7,683 nucleotides of DNA from a bacterium (GCA_021782195.1 JAJXVI010000097.1:1-7683), one strand, 5' to 3'. Counted from the first letter of the stretch, positions 1 through 7,569 are shown. The notes: generated from the letters alone by a model not told the origin. Numbers and translations: made by a program.

Positions 1-755
1 CGTTTCAGGTACCATCGATGAGTCGCCCGGATGGCGACGCAGCCGAGCGGGACGAAGACCGATGTTTCCTTGGTGAGCACCATCGCGACGATGGCAGCTC
101 CAAGGGCGACGAGCAACCGACGGTCCCGAGGGCACTGCAGGCATTCCCACAACAGCCACAGCGCGAGGGTGGACCACAGGGACAGGTAGCCGTCGATGAG
201 GGCCCGGTGGGCGTTGAAAACCTGGAGCGGTGCGACGTCCATCCACGCGAGCATGGCGAGGCCAGCGATTTTCCCTCCGAGGCGCCACGCGAACAGGGCC
301 GAAACGACGAGCACGGCGATGGAGGCGAGTGCCGACACCGTCTTCATGGCACTGAACATGTCGCCCCCAGCCACATGCAACCACGCCCATGTCGAGATGA
401 GGAACAGGCTTCTCGTCGGGGGAACGATCTTTTCGTGGTAGACATGGGCGTGCGTGAGAAAATATTTGACGAGGTGAGCGTACCCGGTGATCCCGTTTTT
501 CATCAGGATCTCGAGATCTATGAGGTAGAGTTTCTCATCGTGGCCTGGCCCTTGAAAACCCGCGAATTGTGGAGACACGCGCAGGAAGACGCCGAGCCCG
601 GCGAGCAGCACGGCCAGCGTGAGCGTCTGCCAGTCTCGCCGGCACGCGCGCAGGACCGACGGCTTCTCGAGAGGGGCCAGGGCCGCGCCCACCCCGGTCG
701 GCAATGTGTTCGCGATCCTGTCATCGGCCGCTGACGGAGAATCCGTCGTGTTCAA
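1..755 (-). CDS. GT-C fold membrane glycosyltransferase (GT39/ArnT-like), C-terminus cut by window edge
   Basis: Reading the minus strand from 755, one frame stays open to the window edge (251 codons, no stop). It begins at a TTG with AGGAG at 768-772, 12 bases upstream; the frame has a TGA at 783-785 and no ATG before the first membrane segment. A GTG at 690-692 is an alternative start. The protein has a soluble N-terminus (about 1-42), a first membrane helix (about 43-60), then a loop with GHDEKLY (71-77). The Asp-Glu pair there matches the acidic motif that GT-C enzymes carry in the first extracytoplasmic loop. Later features are PPTRS (112-116), NAHRALIDGY (181-190) and TKET (228-231), with several further hydrophobic helices. 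This layout fits the GT39/PMT_2/ArnT-like families, which transfer a sugar from a polyprenyl-phosphate donor at the periplasmic face. The acceptor is unknown. It is divergent from the other GT-C gene at 1104. Confidence 0.82.
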   Translation of the reverse strand, partial: MNTTDSPSAADDRIANTLPTGVGAALAPLEKPSVLRACRRDWQTLTLAVLLAGLGVFLRVSPQFAGFQGPGHDEKLYLIDLEILMKNGITGYAHLVKYFLTHAHVYHEKIVPPTRSLFLISTWAWLHVAGGDMFSAMKTVSALASIAVLVVSALFAWRLGGKIAGLAMLAWMDVAPLQVFNAHRALIDGYLSLWSTLALWLLWECLQCPRDRRLLVALGAAIVAMVLTKETSVFVPLGCVAIRATHRWYLK

Positions 756-794
756 GGTGGACTGTCGCTCCTGTTCGAAAAGTCAGCAATCTAG

Positions 795-800
795 AGCATA
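795..800 (-). promoter_or_regulatory. Candidate -10 box for the leftward GT-C gene
   Basis: The minus strand reads TATGCT here, four of six matches to TATAAT, 39 bases upstream of the TTG start at 755. No good -35 hexamer sits at the expected distance, so this is a weak call based on position and sequence alone. Confidence 0.25.
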
Positions 801-992
801 CCACGGAAGTCGGGCGTCAGGCTTCCGGTGCGAGAGGTTCACGTGCGGCTCCGAGACCCCATCCTTCGCGGGGGGGGCGGAACAAGGCTCGGTGCCCGCC
901 AGGGATTGGGACAGGACTGTGGCCAGCCTGCCTCAGCATTGTCGATCGATCGCAAAATCCCTCACCTTGCCCGCATTCATTTTCCGTCATCG

Positions 993-1006
993 GGAACTGG
1001 TATACT
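993..1006 (+). promoter_or_regulatory. Candidate promoter for the rightward GT-C gene
   Basis: TATACT at 1001-1006 is a five-of-six match to a sigma-70 -10 box, about 100 bases upstream of the ATG at 1104, but it has no good -35 partner. Overlapping it, GGAAC at 993-997 followed 15 bases later by GTCG at 1013-1016 resembles the GGAAC...GTC pattern of ECF (extracytoplasmic function) sigma-factor promoters, with slightly short spacing. The two readings exclude each other and neither is strong. Confidence 0.3.
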
Positions 1007-1011
1007 TCTTT

Positions 1012-1053
1012 GGTCGCCTTGCACCGGTCGCCTCCAACCGGTCGCCTCTCCCT
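1012..1053 (+). repeat. Three tandem 14-base direct repeats upstream of the GT-C/TPR gene
   Basis: The octamer GGTCGCCT occurs at 1012-1019, 1026-1033 and 1040-1047, exactly 14 bases apart. The six-base fillers are TGCACC, CCAACC and CTCCCT, so the first two units also share a CC before the next octamer. The array lies just downstream of the candidate -10 box and 51 bases before the start codon, where a repressor or activator could bind. A chance microsatellite-like duplication is the alternative. Confidence 0.6.
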
Positions 1054-1103
1054 GACCGCTTCTCCAGGACTCTGGCCACGGGTCGCGTACTCAATGTCTC
1101 GAG

Positions 1104-3209
1104 ATGAATGGAAACGTGCCCCCTCTGCGTCTTCTGGACCGACGTCTTGTGCTCTGGACATTCCTGTTCTTCTGCACGTTCTATGTCGGGATTACCCGCG
1201 GGAGATTCATCTCCACCGACGAGGTGCTGGCCTATCAGGCGACGGAGTCGCTCTGGCATAAGGGCGTGCCGGCCGTGTCGACAACAGAGAACTACGGGAC
1301 TATCGGTCGAGGCGGGTACGTGTACAGCACGGTGAGCAGCGGCCAGTCGGTTGCGGCGTTGCCATTGTACGCGGTGGGGCGGCTGTTTGATCGGGCTCTG
1401 AGAGGCACTTGCTGGTGGGGCGTCGTGGCGGGCGAACCGCTCAGTCGTGACGGCCTCGTGTGGAGCGGCCAGGTGGAAATCTTCTTTGTCGCACTCTTCA
1501 ACGCTTTCGTGCTTGCGGCGCTCTGCGCGTGCTTTCTGGCCTTCCTGTTGCGCTTGGGTGTATCCCCCCGTCAGGCCCTCTTCTCGACGCTGCTCACGGG
1601 GATGACTTCCTACATCGTCGGCTACTCCTCAACGTTCTACACCGAGCCTGTCGAGGCACTGGCCCTCCTCGGCGCGTTCTACGCGCTGTACGTGGACCGA
1701 ACCGCTTCCTCCACGCGGGCTCGCGTTGCAGCAGGCCTCCTTGTGGCTCTGGTTCTGGTGTGCCGCTATCCAGCCATCATCATCGTACCGGGTCTCGTCA
1801 TCTATCAGGGCTACACGGCGTGGGAACGTCATCGCAACCGCCCATCCCGCTCTGGCGTCGCGCGAGGCATTGTTGTGACGCTTGCGCCGCTTCTCCTGGG
1901 AATCGCGGTCGGCCTGCTCCTCCACGCGCTGGATCAGTTCTGGAAGTTCGGGACCATCTGGAGCCAGGGCGGATACGCGAAGGCCCACTGGAACATTCCC
2001 CTGACGACCGGCGCGAGCGGCCTGTTGTTCAGTCCAGGGGAGAGCATTTTTCTCTTCACCCCGCTTCTCTTGCTCGCACCGGCCTGGTTTCTCCGATTCG
2101 TTCGCAGTCACCGTGCGGAAGCGGTGTTTGTCCTCGGCCAGGCGGCGTTCTACGTGACCGTCTTCGGCAAGTTCGAGAACTGGCACGGCCTGTGGTGCTA
2201 TGGTCCGCGCTATCTGATGCCGCTCGTTCCGCTGCTCATGCTTCCAATGGGGGAATGGCTCGAAGCGAACGGTCGGAAAGCCCTGCTCCTCGCGGCCCCG
2301 CTCGCACTGGCAGGGCTCTGGGTGCAGGCCACGCACGTGGCTGCCGACTTCTGGGACGTGTTCGTTTCAGGAGGCTACCTGCAACTGATCCACTCCTACT
2401 CCTACGCCGCCGGGTCGGCCATTCCCGGCAATTTTCTCTTCGTGCCGTCGCTCAGTCCGCTCCTTGCCCAGTCGCGAGCACTTCTCTCCATGAACTGGTG
2501 CGTCGACATGTGGCTGGTGCGGGTCTATCGGCAACTGGGGACGGGTGCGCTCCTCGAAGTGCTGACCTGGTGGGGACTCTTCCTCGGGGCGTGTCTGTAC
2601 GCAATGTGGCGCCGCGTGCGTCTTATCGAGTCTCGCTCCCACCTCCCCCCAGAGGACGCCGCGGAACCAGAGGCGTCGGAAGGCTCACCGGAGTGCGCGC
2701 CGTCTGCTCCCATATCCGTCGCCGCGCCCGCGCTTTCCGACGACGCTCGCCTGTCGCGCGAGTTGTGGCGCTGGGGATGGCTCGCATCTTCCGCGCTGAC
2801 TCTCTTCCTGCTTGCGTTCTGGCTGGTCGTGTCGCCCAGGGCGCCCGCTCCTCAGCCTGCCCCGACCGCGACTGCGGACCAGTGCGCCACGCTCATGCAG
2901 CAGGGGGTGTCGCTTTTGTATGTGGCGCACAAGCCCGGCCAGGCCATCGCGATCTTTCGCGCAGTTCTCGTCATAAACCCGCGACACTACGGGGCGAACT
3001 TCCAGCTTGCCCGTGCTCTCGACGCGGTGGGGCGTCATCGCGCTGCAAGTCTGCAGTGGAAGGTGGTTCTCGGGATGGCCGAGGCGTGTCACGATGAGAC
3101 TTCTGCGGCCGAGGCGCGCCACCACCTTGCGCAGTCTGCCAGGCTTCCGCGTGGAAAGCCACATTCTGCCCTGTCCGGAAAGATGCCACGGGCGACTCCC
3201 TCGAAGTAG
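1104..3209 (+). CDS. Multi-pass GT-C type membrane protein with C-terminal TPR domain
   Basis: This 701-residue integral membrane protein probably transfers a sugar from a polyprenyl-phosphate carrier outside the inner membrane. The ATG is the only start after an in-frame TGA at 1053-1055; it has no clear ribosome site. Helix 1 spans about 15-31. STDE (37-40) in the following loop matches the acidic GT-C motif. Other marks are FYTEP (178-182), CRYPA (220-224), GLLFSPGESIFLFTP (306-320) and YGPRYLMPLVP (366-376). The last two resemble conserved blocks of bacterial membrane proteins usually annotated as glycosyltransferases or hypothetical. An acidic, Pro/Ala-rich linker (about 512-545) leads to a last helix (about 557-576), and residues about 592-680 form two or more TPR-like helical pairs (for example GQAIAIFRAVLVINPRHYG, 612-630). 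TPRs usually bind proteins, so the tail may recruit a partner; its side of the membrane is unknown. The hydrolase gene follows 88 bases downstream and is probably co-transcribed. Enzymatic activity is inferred from family features only. Confidence 0.85.
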   Translation: MNGNVPPLRLLDRRLVLWTFLFFCTFYVGITRGRFISTDEVLAYQATESLWHKGVPAVSTTENYGTIGRGGYVYSTVSSGQSVAALPLYAVGRLFDRALRGTCWWGVVAGEPLSRDGLVWSGQVEIFFVALFNAFVLAALCACFLAFLLRLGVSPRQALFSTLLTGMTSYIVGYSSTFYTEPVEALALLGAFYALYVDRTASSTRARVAAGLLVALVLVCRYPAIIIVPGLVIYQGYTAWERHRNRPSRSGVARGIVVTLAPLLLGIAVGLLLHALDQFWKFGTIWSQGGYAKAHWNIPLTTGASGLLFSPGESIFLFTPLLLLAPAWFLRFVRSHRAEAVFVLGQAAFYVTVFGKFENWHGLWCYGPRYLMPLVPLLMLPMGEWLEANGRKALLLAAPLALAGLWVQATHVAADFWDVFVSGGYLQLIHSYSYAAGSAIPGNFLFVPSLSPLLAQSRALLSMNWCVDMWLVRVYRQLGTGALLEVLTWWGLFLGACLYAMWRRVRLIESRSHLPPEDAAEPEASEGSPECAPSAPISVAAPALSDDARLSRELWRWGWLASSALTLFLLAFWLVVSPRAPAPQPAPTATADQCATLMQQGVSLLYVAHKPGQAIAIFRAVLVINPRHYGANFQLARALDAVGRHRAASLQWKVVLGMAEACHDETSAAEARHHLAQSARLPRGKPHSALSGKMPRATPSK

Positions 3210-3236
3210 CCCCTCCCACGGGCGACTCCCTCGAAG
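3186..3236 (+). repeat. 21-base direct repeat straddling the stop codon of the GT-C/TPR gene
   Basis: The same 21 bases (starting CCACGGGCGACT, ending TCGAAG) occur at 3186-3206 and 3216-3236, a perfect pair with a 30-base period. The TAG stop of the upstream gene (3207-3209) lies in the nine-base spacer. Because 30 is a multiple of three, the second copy keeps the upstream reading frame, and that frame stays open past the stop until TGA at 3291-3293. Confidence 0.9.
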
Positions 3237-3297
3237 CCCTCCCCGGCTGATTTCTGCGACGCTTGCAGAGAGAACACGAAGAAAGTTGAGTGAACCC

Positions 3298-3960
3298 GTG
3301 CAGTTTCATCGTACGAGTCTCGGAGCGACGCCGCTGTGGATCGCGGAGCCCCCCTCCGCGCGCGCATCGGTGCTCGTTTTTCACGGGCTCACGGCCTTCA
3401 AGGAGGCCCAGCGCAAGGAGCTCGACCTTCTGGCCCGCCGCGGTTTCCGCGCCATCGGTGTGGACGCCGTGGGACACGGGGAGCGCGCCTGGCCCGATTT
3501 GGCAGAGCGTCTGCGGCGCGACCACCTGGGGACGGTGTCCGCCGTGGTGGCCGCGACCGTTCGGGAAGTTCCGTTCCTCCTCGATCACTTCCCGCCCCCG
3601 TACGGCGTGACGGGAATTTCCATGGGGGGGCACATCACATTTGCCGCGCTTGCTGCGGAACCGCGCCTGGTTTCGGGTGTCCCCATCCTGGGCAGTCCGT
3701 GTCTGCCCCCCTTTGGTCTAGACAGTCCCCACCTGCGGGAGGAGCGCTTTGCGAGTGCCGCGGTGCTCGCGATGAACGCGGGGCGCGACGAGAGCGTCCC
3801 CCCTGCGCCGGCGCGCGAATTCCTGGCTCGCCTGCGCGAACGCTTCGGTAAGGAGCGGTTCGCCTACGTGGAATATCCGGAGTCGGGGCACGCGATGCGT
3901 GGGGAAGACTGGGACGACCTCTGGGAACGCGCCGAGGCCTGGCTCCTGCGGACGCTGTAA
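3298..3960 (+). CDS. Alpha/beta hydrolase, small esterase-like (YjfP/YitV-type)
   Basis: This 220-residue protein has the full alpha/beta-hydrolase active site: an oxyanion-loop HG (29-30) after the strand SVLVF, DAVGHG (56-61), the nucleophile elbow GISMGG (106-111) with Ser108, an acidic residue in NAGRDESVPP (Asp164), and the catalytic His198 in ESGHAM. It probably hydrolyses an ester or similar bond in the cytoplasm; I see no signal peptide or membrane helix. The substrate cannot be read from sequence. Order and spacing recall the E. coli YjfP and Bacillus YitV esterases (about 250 residues), with a short lid. I chose GTG at 3298 because it places the first strand as in that family. TTG at 3286, in frame four codons earlier, is the main alternative. 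An ATG at 3007 would overlap the TPR coding region of the previous gene and is unlikely. Neither preferred start has a strong ribosome site, so coupling to the upstream gene is possible. Confidence 0.85.
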   Translation: MQFHRTSLGATPLWIAEPPSARASVLVFHGLTAFKEAQRKELDLLARRGFRAIGVDAVGHGERAWPDLAERLRRDHLGTVSAVVAATVREVPFLLDHFPPPYGVTGISMGGHITFAALAAEPRLVSGVPILGSPCLPPFGLDSPHLREERFASAAVLAMNAGRDESVPPAPAREFLARLRERFGKERFAYVEYPESGHAMRGEDWDDLWERAEAWLLRTL

Positions 3961-3983
3961 GCAGCGGGGGATCCGACGGGGAA

Positions 3984-4074
3984 GCGGGCGCAAACGCGGA
4001 CGGGGCGTCGTACCTGCGCGCGCAGAGGGAGCAGGGAAGCGGACGGGCGGCGAGCGCGGGCGCAAACGCGGACG
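3984..4074. repeat. 19-base direct repeat in the convergent intergenic gap
   Basis: The 19 bases GCGGGCGCAAACGCGGACG occur exactly at 3984-4002 and 4056-4074, a 72-base offset. Between them a related block, GGGAAGCGG followed by G/A and CG, occurs at 3979-3990 and 4034-4045. The stretch between the hydrolase stop and the hairpin at 4096 is therefore made largely of degenerate GC-rich repeats. I see no gene in it. Confidence 0.75.
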
Positions 4075-4095
4075 ACGGCACGTCCGCGCGAGTTT

Positions 4096-4128
4096 CCGGC
4101 GGCGCTTCCCGCGACGGGACGCCGCCGG
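4096..4128. terminator. Strong hairpin between convergent genes, candidate bidirectional terminator
   Basis: CCGGCGGCG (4096-4104) pairs perfectly with CGCCGCCGG (4120-4128). Inside it TCCC (4107-4110) pairs with GGGA (4116-4119), leaving a two-base bulge and the loop GCGAC. This gives about 13 base pairs, 17 bases past the fumC stop and 136 bases past the hydrolase stop. Neither side has a U-tract, so it is not a classic intrinsic terminator. An alternative shorter stem, GGGACG/CGTCCC at 4116-4121 and 4130-4135, overlaps it. Confidence 0.5.
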
Positions 4129-4144
4129 CCGTCCCCTGCTTGCC

Positions 4145-5629
<1,485 letters not shown>

Positions 5630-5635
5630 CGTCTT

Positions 5636-5639
5636 CTCC
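5636..5639 (-). promoter_or_regulatory. Ribosome binding site that decides the fumC start
   Basis: The minus strand reads GGAG here, six bases before ATG 5627-5629. It overlaps the other in-frame ATG at 5639-5641, which itself has no Shine-Dalgarno sequence, so the downstream ATG is preferred. Confidence 0.65.
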
Positions 5640-5690
5640 ATCGTCGTCGAATTTCTGGTTGCGCGAGCTTTGCCGCCCGAGATTCTCCGA

Positions 5691-5703
5691 CCCGCGTCGC
5701 GGG
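5691..5703. promoter_or_regulatory. Short perfect dyad upstream of fumC
   Basis: CCCGCG-T-CGCGGG is a 13-base perfect inverted repeat, 62 bases upstream of the fumC start. It could be an operator-like site or a small hairpin in the leader. In GC-rich DNA such a short dyad can also arise by chance. I found no clear fumC -10/-35 pair in the 181 bases between fumC and the PAP2 gene. Confidence 0.3.
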
Positions 5704-5731
5704 AGGCGCGTGGTCTGCCCTGGGGCCGAGT

Positions 5732-5749
5732 GAGGGGGACGGCCCCCTC
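5732..5749 (-). terminator. Candidate hairpin terminator after the PAP2 gene
   Basis: GAGGGGG (5732-5738) and CCCCCTC (5743-5749) form a perfect seven-base-pair stem with a four-base loop. CCG/CGG at 5726-5728 and 5751-5753 can extend it across a small internal loop. It lies 61 bases past the PAP2 stop, between that gene and fumC, and would separate their transcripts. There is no U-tract, so a role in the fumC leader is also possible. Confidence 0.45.
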
Positions 5750-5810
5750 CCGGCGGTGAGGACGGGCGAACAGCGAGCGTCGCCTTCTGCGAGGAGGAGA
5801 GAACTCCCTC

Positions 5811-6608
5811 TCAGGCGCGCCGATCCGGGAATGTGTCGTGCGGGGACGTGTCGTGCGGGGACGCGGACGTGGGGTGCGATGAGGTGTCGTGCGCGGACGG
5901 CGCGGGGGAGCACGTGACGATGGCGGCACACAGGATGGGGATTCCGCTCAGAAACCCTGCGATTACGTCGGAAGTGTAGTGGACGCCAAGGTAGATGCGG
6001 CTCAGACCGATTGCCAGCACCCACAGCGTGGTCGCGGTCCACGCGAGGACCCTGGCGCCAGTGCGTCGTTGGCGTGAGATTGCGAGGAAGCCCAGGAAGG
6101 CGAACAGGCTCGTGGCCACGAGAGAATGGCCTGACGGGAAACTGTACGAGTGCAGGTGGAGCAGCGCCAGACTGGCATCGGGGCGGGGGCGCGCAAAGAT
6201 TGACTTGAGCGTTGTCGAGACGACGAGGTCGCAGAGTAGAATGACGGTGACGGTCAGCGACTCGCGGCGAATCGATGAGAAGGCGATTCCCATGAGGAGG
6301 GCGATGAGTCCCACCACGAACAGGGGGGGAAAGTTGCCGGTCCACGCGAGGGACATGGCGAGCGCGGTGAGCATCGGGGTGCGCCATGCGACGACGTGTG
6401 TTGCAACGTCATGGTCAAGCGTGTTGCCGGGGCCCGCGAACACCACGGCGGCGACAATGAGAAAACCAAGTACCGCCAGGAGACTGGCCACCGCGGCACC
6501 GTGCAAGAGGGCGCGGGATGCGCCGGAAACTTGCGTGGTTGTACGGTGCACGGTCGCCAGCGCTGCGGGGGGATCTTGCGTGGATGTAGTGTCTGGTTCG
6601 GAACTCAT
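5811..6608 (-). CDS. PAP2-family membrane phosphatase (lipid or polyprenyl diphosphate phosphatase-like)
   Basis: This 265-residue protein carries the three PAP2 (type 2 phosphatidic acid phosphatase) motifs: [10 protein letters not shown] (135-144, KX6RP), the core PSGH (158-161) and [12 protein letters not shown] (203-214, SRX5HX3D). All expected catalytic residues are present, including both histidines (161 and 210). Hydrophobic helices lie at about 36-58, 78-90, 94-110, 117-132, 164-177, 188-202 and 215-232. Members dephosphorylate phosphatidate, undecaprenyl pyrophosphate or similar lipids outside the inner membrane; the substrate here is not readable. The start is ATG 6606-6608: the open frame runs back to 6872 but would overlap the neighbouring gene. 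No good ribosome site precedes it. After the last helix, the tail (about 236-265) is low-complexity, rich in Ser, Thr, His, Asp and Pro, and contains HDTS, PHDTS and PHDTF units from a DNA repeat. It lies between fumC and the PEP-CTERM gene on the same strand; carrier-lipid recycling is inference. Confidence 0.92.
   Translation of the reverse strand: MSSEPDTTSTQDPPAALATVHRTTTQVSGASRALLHGAAVASLLAVLGFLIVAAVVFAGPGNTLDHDVATHVVAWRTPMLTALAMSLAWTGNFPPLFVVGLIALLMGIAFSSIRRESLTVTVILLCDLVVSTTLKSIFARPRPDASLALLHLHSYSFPSGHSLVATSLFAFLGFLAISRQRRTGARVLAWTATTLWVLAIGLSRIYLGVHYTSDVIAGFLSGIPILCAAIVTCSPAPSAHDTSSHPTSASPHDTSPHDTFPDRRA
5833..5898 (-). repeat. 15-base repeats encoding the PAP2 protein tail
   Basis: On the plus strand, GTGTCGTGCGGGGAC occurs twice in tandem (5833-5847 and 5848-5862). 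After a degenerate stretch a one-mismatch copy, GTGTCGTGCGCGGAC, follows at 5884-5898. The unit length is a multiple of three, so each copy encodes a similar five-residue unit on the minus strand, giving the HDTS/PHDT pattern at the C-terminus of the phosphatase. Confidence 0.8.
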
Positions 6609-6684
6609 CGATGGGCCGTGGTGTCTTCCGGATCGGGTGCAGCGGTTCGGGGACAACGTTCCGTGAATCGCGGGTTGAGCGCTG

Positions 6685-6710
6685 CCCCAGGGGCTGATTT
6701 TCGCCCGGGG
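6685..6710 (-). terminator. Hairpin just after the PEP-CTERM gene, candidate terminator
   Basis: CCCC (6685-6688) pairs with GGGG (6707-6710) and GGGC (6691-6694) with GCCC (6703-6706), with a two-base bulge and an eight-base loop. It starts four bases past the stop of the surface-protein gene and lies in the 106-base gap before the PAP2 start. No U-tract follows on the minus strand, so it may only attenuate transcription. No PAP2 promoter was evident in this gap. Confidence 0.45.
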
Positions 6711-6714
6711 TGCT

Positions 6715-7497
6715 TCAGGCTTTGCGGCGCCTGTCCGACATAACGGCGAGCAGGAACGCCAGGGTGATAAGGGGTGTAGCGGGAGGCTCAGGAAGCAATC
6801 CCAGTTGCATATCGGTGGAGACCTGCGTTGCCGTAAGTGCCTGGTTGTAGACGTGAATGTCCTGGAGTTCACCGTTCATGTAGAAGGTCGTGTAGGGCGG
6901 GTCTGTGTAGTAACCGGCCGCAGTCCCGGAAGCCGGCGTGTTTACGGATAGGTTTCCTGTTGTGACCAGTGTGCCGTTTATGTACATTAACTGAGTATTA
7001 CTGCTCTGCACGATCGCCACGTAATACCATGTGTTCACTGAAAGCGTGGGCCCCCAGAGGCCGACTCCGTTATTATTGAACATCCACTGGTTTCCGTATG
7101 TTTGCAGCAGAAAGTCAGTATGGGTGTTCGCCTGGTGAGATCCGTACCCGAAGATGACCGTAGAATTGTAGTACGGATATGTCAAAGTATTCACGTTCAC
7201 CCACAGGGAGATCGTTCGATCTGCGGAACCCGTGGGGAATCCGTTGGCCGAGGCTGTAAACTGCGTGGTCGTGCCGTTGAAGGCGAACGCCTGCTGGCCG
7301 TTATAGCCGGTAACGTAGCTTCCGGTGAACGTGGCGTTGTTGCTCCCGGTCGCATCGAGCGAATTTCCGTTGCCCGACCAGGCGCTCACGAGCCCTGGAG
7401 GAAGGGCAAAAACGGGACCTGCTGTGACAAAAAAATACACGCAGGCTGCCAGTGCTGCCATCGCGGCCCTGCCGGTGAACCGTCTCGATCTCGTCAC
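6715..7497 (-). CDS. Secreted LamG/concanavalin A-like protein with PEP-CTERM sorting signal
   Basis: This 260-residue protein is exported and probably processed by an exosortase. Residues 1-31 form a signal peptide: basic start (TRSRRFTGR), hydrophobic core (about 11-29) and a likely cut after VFA (29-31). Residues about 35-232 resemble the LamG/concanavalin A-like jelly roll: GLVSAWSGNGNSLDATG (35-51), FAFNGTTTQF (71-80), TISLWVN (95-101), WYYVAIVQ (157-164), MYINGTLV (171-178), MNGELQDIHVYNQAL (207-221). Such domains often bind glycans or act structurally. The C-terminus has PEP (236-238), a hydrophobic stretch (about 241-253) and a basic end (DRRRKA), the PEP-CTERM layout. The GTG start is preferred because AAGGAG precedes it by nine bases. 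The frame stays open to an ATG at 7651-7653, which would add 52 residues and a second hydrophobic segment. Many Asn, Thr and Tyr codons make the gene visibly less GC-rich than its neighbours, as is usual for such surface proteins. No exosortase gene lies in the window. Confidence 0.88.
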   Translation of the reverse strand: MTRSRRFTGRAAMAALAACVYFFVTAGPVFALPPGLVSAWSGNGNSLDATGSNNATFTGSYVTGYNGQQAFAFNGTTTQFTASANGFPTGSADRTISLWVNVNTLTYPYYNSTVIFGYGSHQANTHTDFLLQTYGNQWMFNNNGVGLWGPTLSVNTWYYVAIVQSSNTQLMYINGTLVTTGNLSVNTPASGTAAGYYTDPPYTTFYMNGELQDIHVYNQALTATQVSTDMQLGLLPEPPATPLITLAFLLAVMSDRRRKA

Positions 7498-7506
7498 GAA
7501 TCTGTT

Positions 7507-7512
7507 CTCCTT
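7507..7512 (-). promoter_or_regulatory. Shine-Dalgarno site deciding the GTG start of the PEP-CTERM gene
   Basis: The minus strand reads AAGGAG, nine bases before the GTG at 7495-7497. It is the best ribosome site in the window and the main reason to reject the longer open frame that begins at 7653. Confidence 0.75.
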
Positions 7513-7544
7513 GCGCTTGCGCCTCAACGGTCGCAGTAAGACAT

Positions 7545-7569
7545 AAATGCAACCACCCACTGTGCATTT
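7545..7569. promoter_or_regulatory. Inverted repeat upstream of the PEP-CTERM gene
   Basis: AAATGCA (7545-7551) and TGCATTT (7563-7569) form a perfect seven-base inverted repeat separated by 11 bases, 48 bases upstream of the GTG start. It could be an operator for a dimeric regulator or a leader hairpin. The rest of 7498-7683 holds no gene I can support. It contains a small hairpin GCCG-AAAA-CGGC at 7662-7673 near the window edge and no clear sigma-70 or sigma-54 promoter. Confidence 0.45.

Larger units (their letters stand above)
756..1103. other. Divergent intergenic regulatory region between two GT-C genes
   Basis: These 348 bases separate two genes that read away from each other, so promoters for both should lie here. 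I found no convincing gene: the frames that cross it are short, lack ribosome sites and show no recognisable domain. Visible structures are an inverted repeat GGAAG/CTTCC at 805-809 and 822-826, a run of eight G at 870-877, a self-complementary CGATCGATCG at 943-952, a candidate plus-strand promoter near 993-1006, and a threefold 14-base repeat at 1012-1053. Confidence 0.6.

Noticed and set aside
18..734. 238-codon open frame on the plus strand
   Set aside because: It lies opposite the GT-C gene. Its translation is charged and low in hydrophobic structure with no domain, while the minus-strand frame gives a coherent membrane enzyme.
1460..3097. 545-codon open frame on the plus strand, inside the GT-C/TPR gene
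   Set aside because: It is an Arg/Pro/Ser-rich shadow frame typical of GC-rich DNA, with no recognisable domain and fully nested in a well-supported gene.
3186..3236. Insertion-sequence or attachment-site scar
   Set aside because: The repeat is a simple 30-base-period tandem duplication. No transposase, inverted ends or integrase gene is nearby.
3007..3297. ATG at 3007 as the start of the alpha/beta hydrolase
   Set aside because: It would add 97 residues overlapping the TPR coding region in another frame, and the hydrolase fold begins at about 3298.
5630..5929. Longer fumC start at 5929
   Set aside because: The added residues are an Arg/Pro-rich low-complexity stretch over the PAP2 tail repeats. 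A GGAG site supports the start at 5629.
6609..6872. Longer PAP2 start at 6872
   Set aside because: It would overlap the conserved C-terminus of the PEP-CTERM gene in another frame, and the added stretch shows no helix or motif.
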